From: Stomorhina lunata | Taxonomy: Eukaryota; Arthropoda; Insecta; Diptera; Rhiniidae | Direction: 5' to 3' | Assembly: GCA_933228675.1 (NCBI GenBank) | Contig: OW121741.1 | Coordinates: forward strand, 62,022,863-62,086,862 | Length of the DNA stretch: 64,000 bases | Shown here: positions 61,952-64,000 of the stretch, piece by piece | Layout: every line of letters starts with the position of its first letter | Numbering within the stretch: the stretch's first letter is position 1 | The notes under the pieces: generated by a model | The model's input: the letters and a program-made list of their open reading frames with translations, nothing else | What the model was told of the DNA's origin: nothing | The model's database searches: none | Made by a program: the position numbers and the translations under genes

Positions 61952-62741
61952 ATGATGGACGACGATGATGACACTGGCCGTATCATGACTGCGGCCGAAG
62001 ATGGTGATAATTGCTTTAAGAGGAAAAGGTTGGATGGCTCTTGGATGGCATTAGTGGACGTTTCTCATATAAATGTGAATGCTACTACACACAACGTAAA
62101 TCGTGAAAATTATTACTACATCCGTGAGGATGTAGAGATAGAAAATGTCTGCTCTGCTAAAAACATGAAAAACAACAACACAACAGAAATCGATAGTCCC
62201 GAAGTACCTACTGGAAAAACGTTCTGTCCGCCAATTTTTCTATACAATGTGAACATGAAAGGGCTTAGTGAGCAACTTGAAGCAAAGAAGACACCTAAAA
62301 TATCTTTTAAAATTAGATATGTTAACAAGCATAAAAGTAAACTTTATCTTACAGATATAACAGTTCTACCGAAATGATGGCTTTACTAAGAAGTAAACAA
62401 ATAACGTCATATTCCTTCACTCCAAAGAAATGTAAACAAATCTCCTTGGTCCTGCGTGGTCTTCATCATAGAACTGAAGTAGATGATATTAAATCTTCCT
62501 TAGATAAAATAGTTCCTGACACGGTTTCCAAAGTGTCTAAATTCATAACATCTTTCTCTAAAAAAAAATAACATGGATACTGGTCTATTCCTTATCTCGC
62601 TAATGCCGGGGAAGAAATTGAGTGATGTTGCCAACATCAAATACCTGTTGCATCAGACGATTGTTTGGGAGAAACCAAAAAGAAAGAACCAGGAAATTCA
62701 GTGCCATAGATGTCAACTTTGGGGGCACATTTCCAGTTAAA
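61952..62741 (+). pseudogene. LINE ORF1 (gag-like, zinc knuckle), frameshifted
   Basis: The first frame (61952-62377) has an acidic start, then PPIFLYNVNMKGLSEQLEAK and RYVNKHKSKLYL. After a shift near 62355 the next frame (to 62571) has LLRSKQITSYSFTPKK and LVLRGLHH. A third frame from 62573 has LFLISLMPGKKLSDVANIKY and a zinc knuckle beginning CHRCQLWGHISS. A stop at about 62739 replaces the part where the last cysteine would be. These are typical RNA-binding gag-like features of Jockey, TART and HeT-A ORF1. Two frameshifts and the stop make it a relic. Confidence 0.82.
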
Positions 62742-62932
62742 AACGAAAACTTTCAAAAAGGAAAAATGACCCATAATTGAAAAGTTTTTGGAACTAAGCC
62801 AATACTTTATGGAATCGGAGGAACTGTCACTGGATCGTGAAATAAATAATTTTCTTTCAAATTATAAAAACATGTCAAGGTCTGAGGCTAAACCTGAATT
62901 CTTGCGCCTCCTCAACAAAATTAAAAGTATCT

Positions 62933-63890
62933 ATGAGCCATAGAAACTTAAATTGTCTCACATTCAATGTCAGATCACTGGTTGATACCAGTCGCCGTAT
63001 AGATCTTGTTAACACCCTGCTATACAATAAAATTGACATTGGCTTCATTCAGGAGTGCCATTTGCGCATGAATAAGAAGGTGCAAATGAATGGTTATAAC
63101 TTTATTTATGATAATTCTCCCATCGGTGTGGCAATCCTTATGAAAGACAAAATTTCATATAGTCGTATGAACATTAATGATATTGGCTTCAACGGCACTT
63201 TTATTAAAATTGAATTTAACTCCAACAACACATCTAAAAGATATTTAAATGGCTCCATATATATATAACATGCAACCATTCCTCTTCTTTATTATACGAT
63301 GGTTGAAGTAAAATTTTACACATGGCATTCAGCTTTGATGGATTTATCTTGGGAGGTGATCTAAACTCCAAGAATACAATATGGGGTGATGTAATTGATA
63401 ACAGCAATGGGAAAGTGCTCCATAATTGGCTAGAAACGCATGCCCTAGATGTTGTACGTCTTTGCGACAGCAAGCCTTCGTATCCAAATGGTGCCTCTTT
63501 TTTGGATCATTTCCTTCAAAGCCCTAGGCTTGTCAACGTAAGGGATCCAAATTTTAAAATCTTAACGCTCCCTTCATTCTCAGATCACTTTCCCATTAAA
63601 CTAGAAATAAAACTGGATCCTTCGGAGCTAATTCTTCAAAGTCCTAGGCTTATAACATCCTACAAGAACACCATTTGGGACCAATTCCGCCGTGATCTAG
63701 AAATAGCTTCTTACAGCATGATGCCTTTTGAAAGTAGATGTTATGAAAATGGGGAGATAGATTTACTGATAAACAATTTTAATACCAAACTTATCTTGAT
63801 CCACGATTCCCATTCAGAAAGAATAGAGATTTTGAACAACAAACTCCCTCTGTCTGAAAACATAAGAAAGTTTTTTTAAAATAAAACATA
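62933..63890 (+). pseudogene. LINE ORF2, apurinic-type endonuclease domain, frameshifted
   Basis: The ATG at 62933 begins MSHRNLNCLTFNVRSL, with N in the first motif and the catalytic E in GFIQECHL. After a shift near 63265 the frame at 63322-63879 has GGDLNSKNTIWGD (D and N motif) and LPSFSDHFPI (the SDH motif). The endonuclease would nick target DNA for target-primed reverse transcription. A further shift near 63880 moves to a frame that stays open to the window end at 64000. The RT domain lies beyond the window. Confidence 0.85.
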
Positions 63891-64000
63891 GATGGCAGAA
63901 GGAATTAAAGAAGATATTTCACCGTACAGGAAATAGGCGCAGTCAAGAATACAACACACTTTCTACACAAATCCAGCTTCTGAAAACAAAAATAAAAGAA

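Larger units (their letters stand above)
61880..64000 (+). mobile_element. Jockey-clade non-LTR retrotransposon, 5' half
   Basis: ORF1 (gag-like) and the endonuclease start of ORF2 follow each other and run off the window. The 5' end is placed near 61880, just after mini-me-like copy F. Both ORFs carry frameshifts. The clade is inferred from the ORF1 pattern and endonuclease motifs. Confidence 0.82.

Noticed and set aside
62374..62571. Overlapping ATGA start suggesting translational coupling of two ORFs
   Set aside because: The second frame continues the same ORF1 domain pattern, so a frameshift mutation is a simpler explanation than a separate gene.

Overview
The window is AT-rich, repeat-dense eukaryotic DNA, almost certainly from a fly (Diptera). 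The evidence is the dispersed elements with a short conserved core next to a (GTCY)n tract (mini-me/DINE-like), together with hAT, Tc1/mariner, PIF/Harbinger, Jockey- and LOA-like, RTE-like, BEL/Pao and Ty3/gypsy elements. A calyptrate fly is my best guess, but it is only an inference. I found no convincing host gene. Nearly everything recognisable is a transposable element, usually broken and often nested inside another.

Layout. 1-2.25 kb: 3' end of a Ty3/gypsy element (integrase plus start of an LTR). 2.26-5.8 kb: AT-rich simple and tandem repeats, a weak tRNA-like relic and one short unrecognised ORF. 5.83-8.22 kb: a full-length mini-me-like element. 8.7-9.3 kb: a long inverted repeat. 9.35-17.2 kb: a hAT transposase relic on the minus strand, split by a 5.4 kb tandem array that lies between two (TA)n tracts. 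17.7-22.4 kb: two more mini-me-like copies in the opposite orientation. 22.4-27.3 kb: a TA-flanked MITE, an older mini-me-like copy and a non-autonomous hAT element with a perfect 8-bp target duplication. 27.4-29.8 kb: a near-intact hAT element with 8-bp duplications, sitting in one arm of a larger inverted-repeat composite that reaches about 34.4 kb. That composite holds a 132-bp tandem array, a second copy of the (TA)n-linked array family, an RTE-like LINE, a hairpin MITE and a LOA-like LINE. 34.5-42.3 kb: another mini-me-like copy broken by a 3.3 kb foldback element, a LOA-like LINE with an RNase H domain and a 410-bp hAT-type MITE. The foldback itself carries an 881-bp element with three tRNA-like modules. 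42.6-43.6 kb: a scrambled Tc1 element. 43.6-46.6 kb: a BEL/Pao relic carrying a tRNA-derived SINE. 47.1-50.7 kb: a frameshifted Ty3/gypsy relic. 51.1-51.5 kb: a PIF/Harbinger fragment. 53.07-58.25 kb: the most intact element, a Ty3/gypsy retrotransposon with two 173-bp LTRs and a 4-bp target duplication. 58.4-61.9 kb: a mini-me-like copy containing a mariner-family transposase. 61.9-64 kb: the 5' half of a Jockey-clade LINE running off the window.

The elements do not form a pathway; they form a record of insertions. Target duplications and undisturbed sister copies let several insertions be ordered: SINE into BEL/Pao, hAT-MITE and LINE into mini-me, TA-element into foldback, array into hAT. 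The least familiar structures are the (TA)n-anchored tandem array family and the TA-duplicating element with three internal tRNA-like domains. Family names for the non-LTR and gypsy lineages rest on remembered motifs, not on searches.
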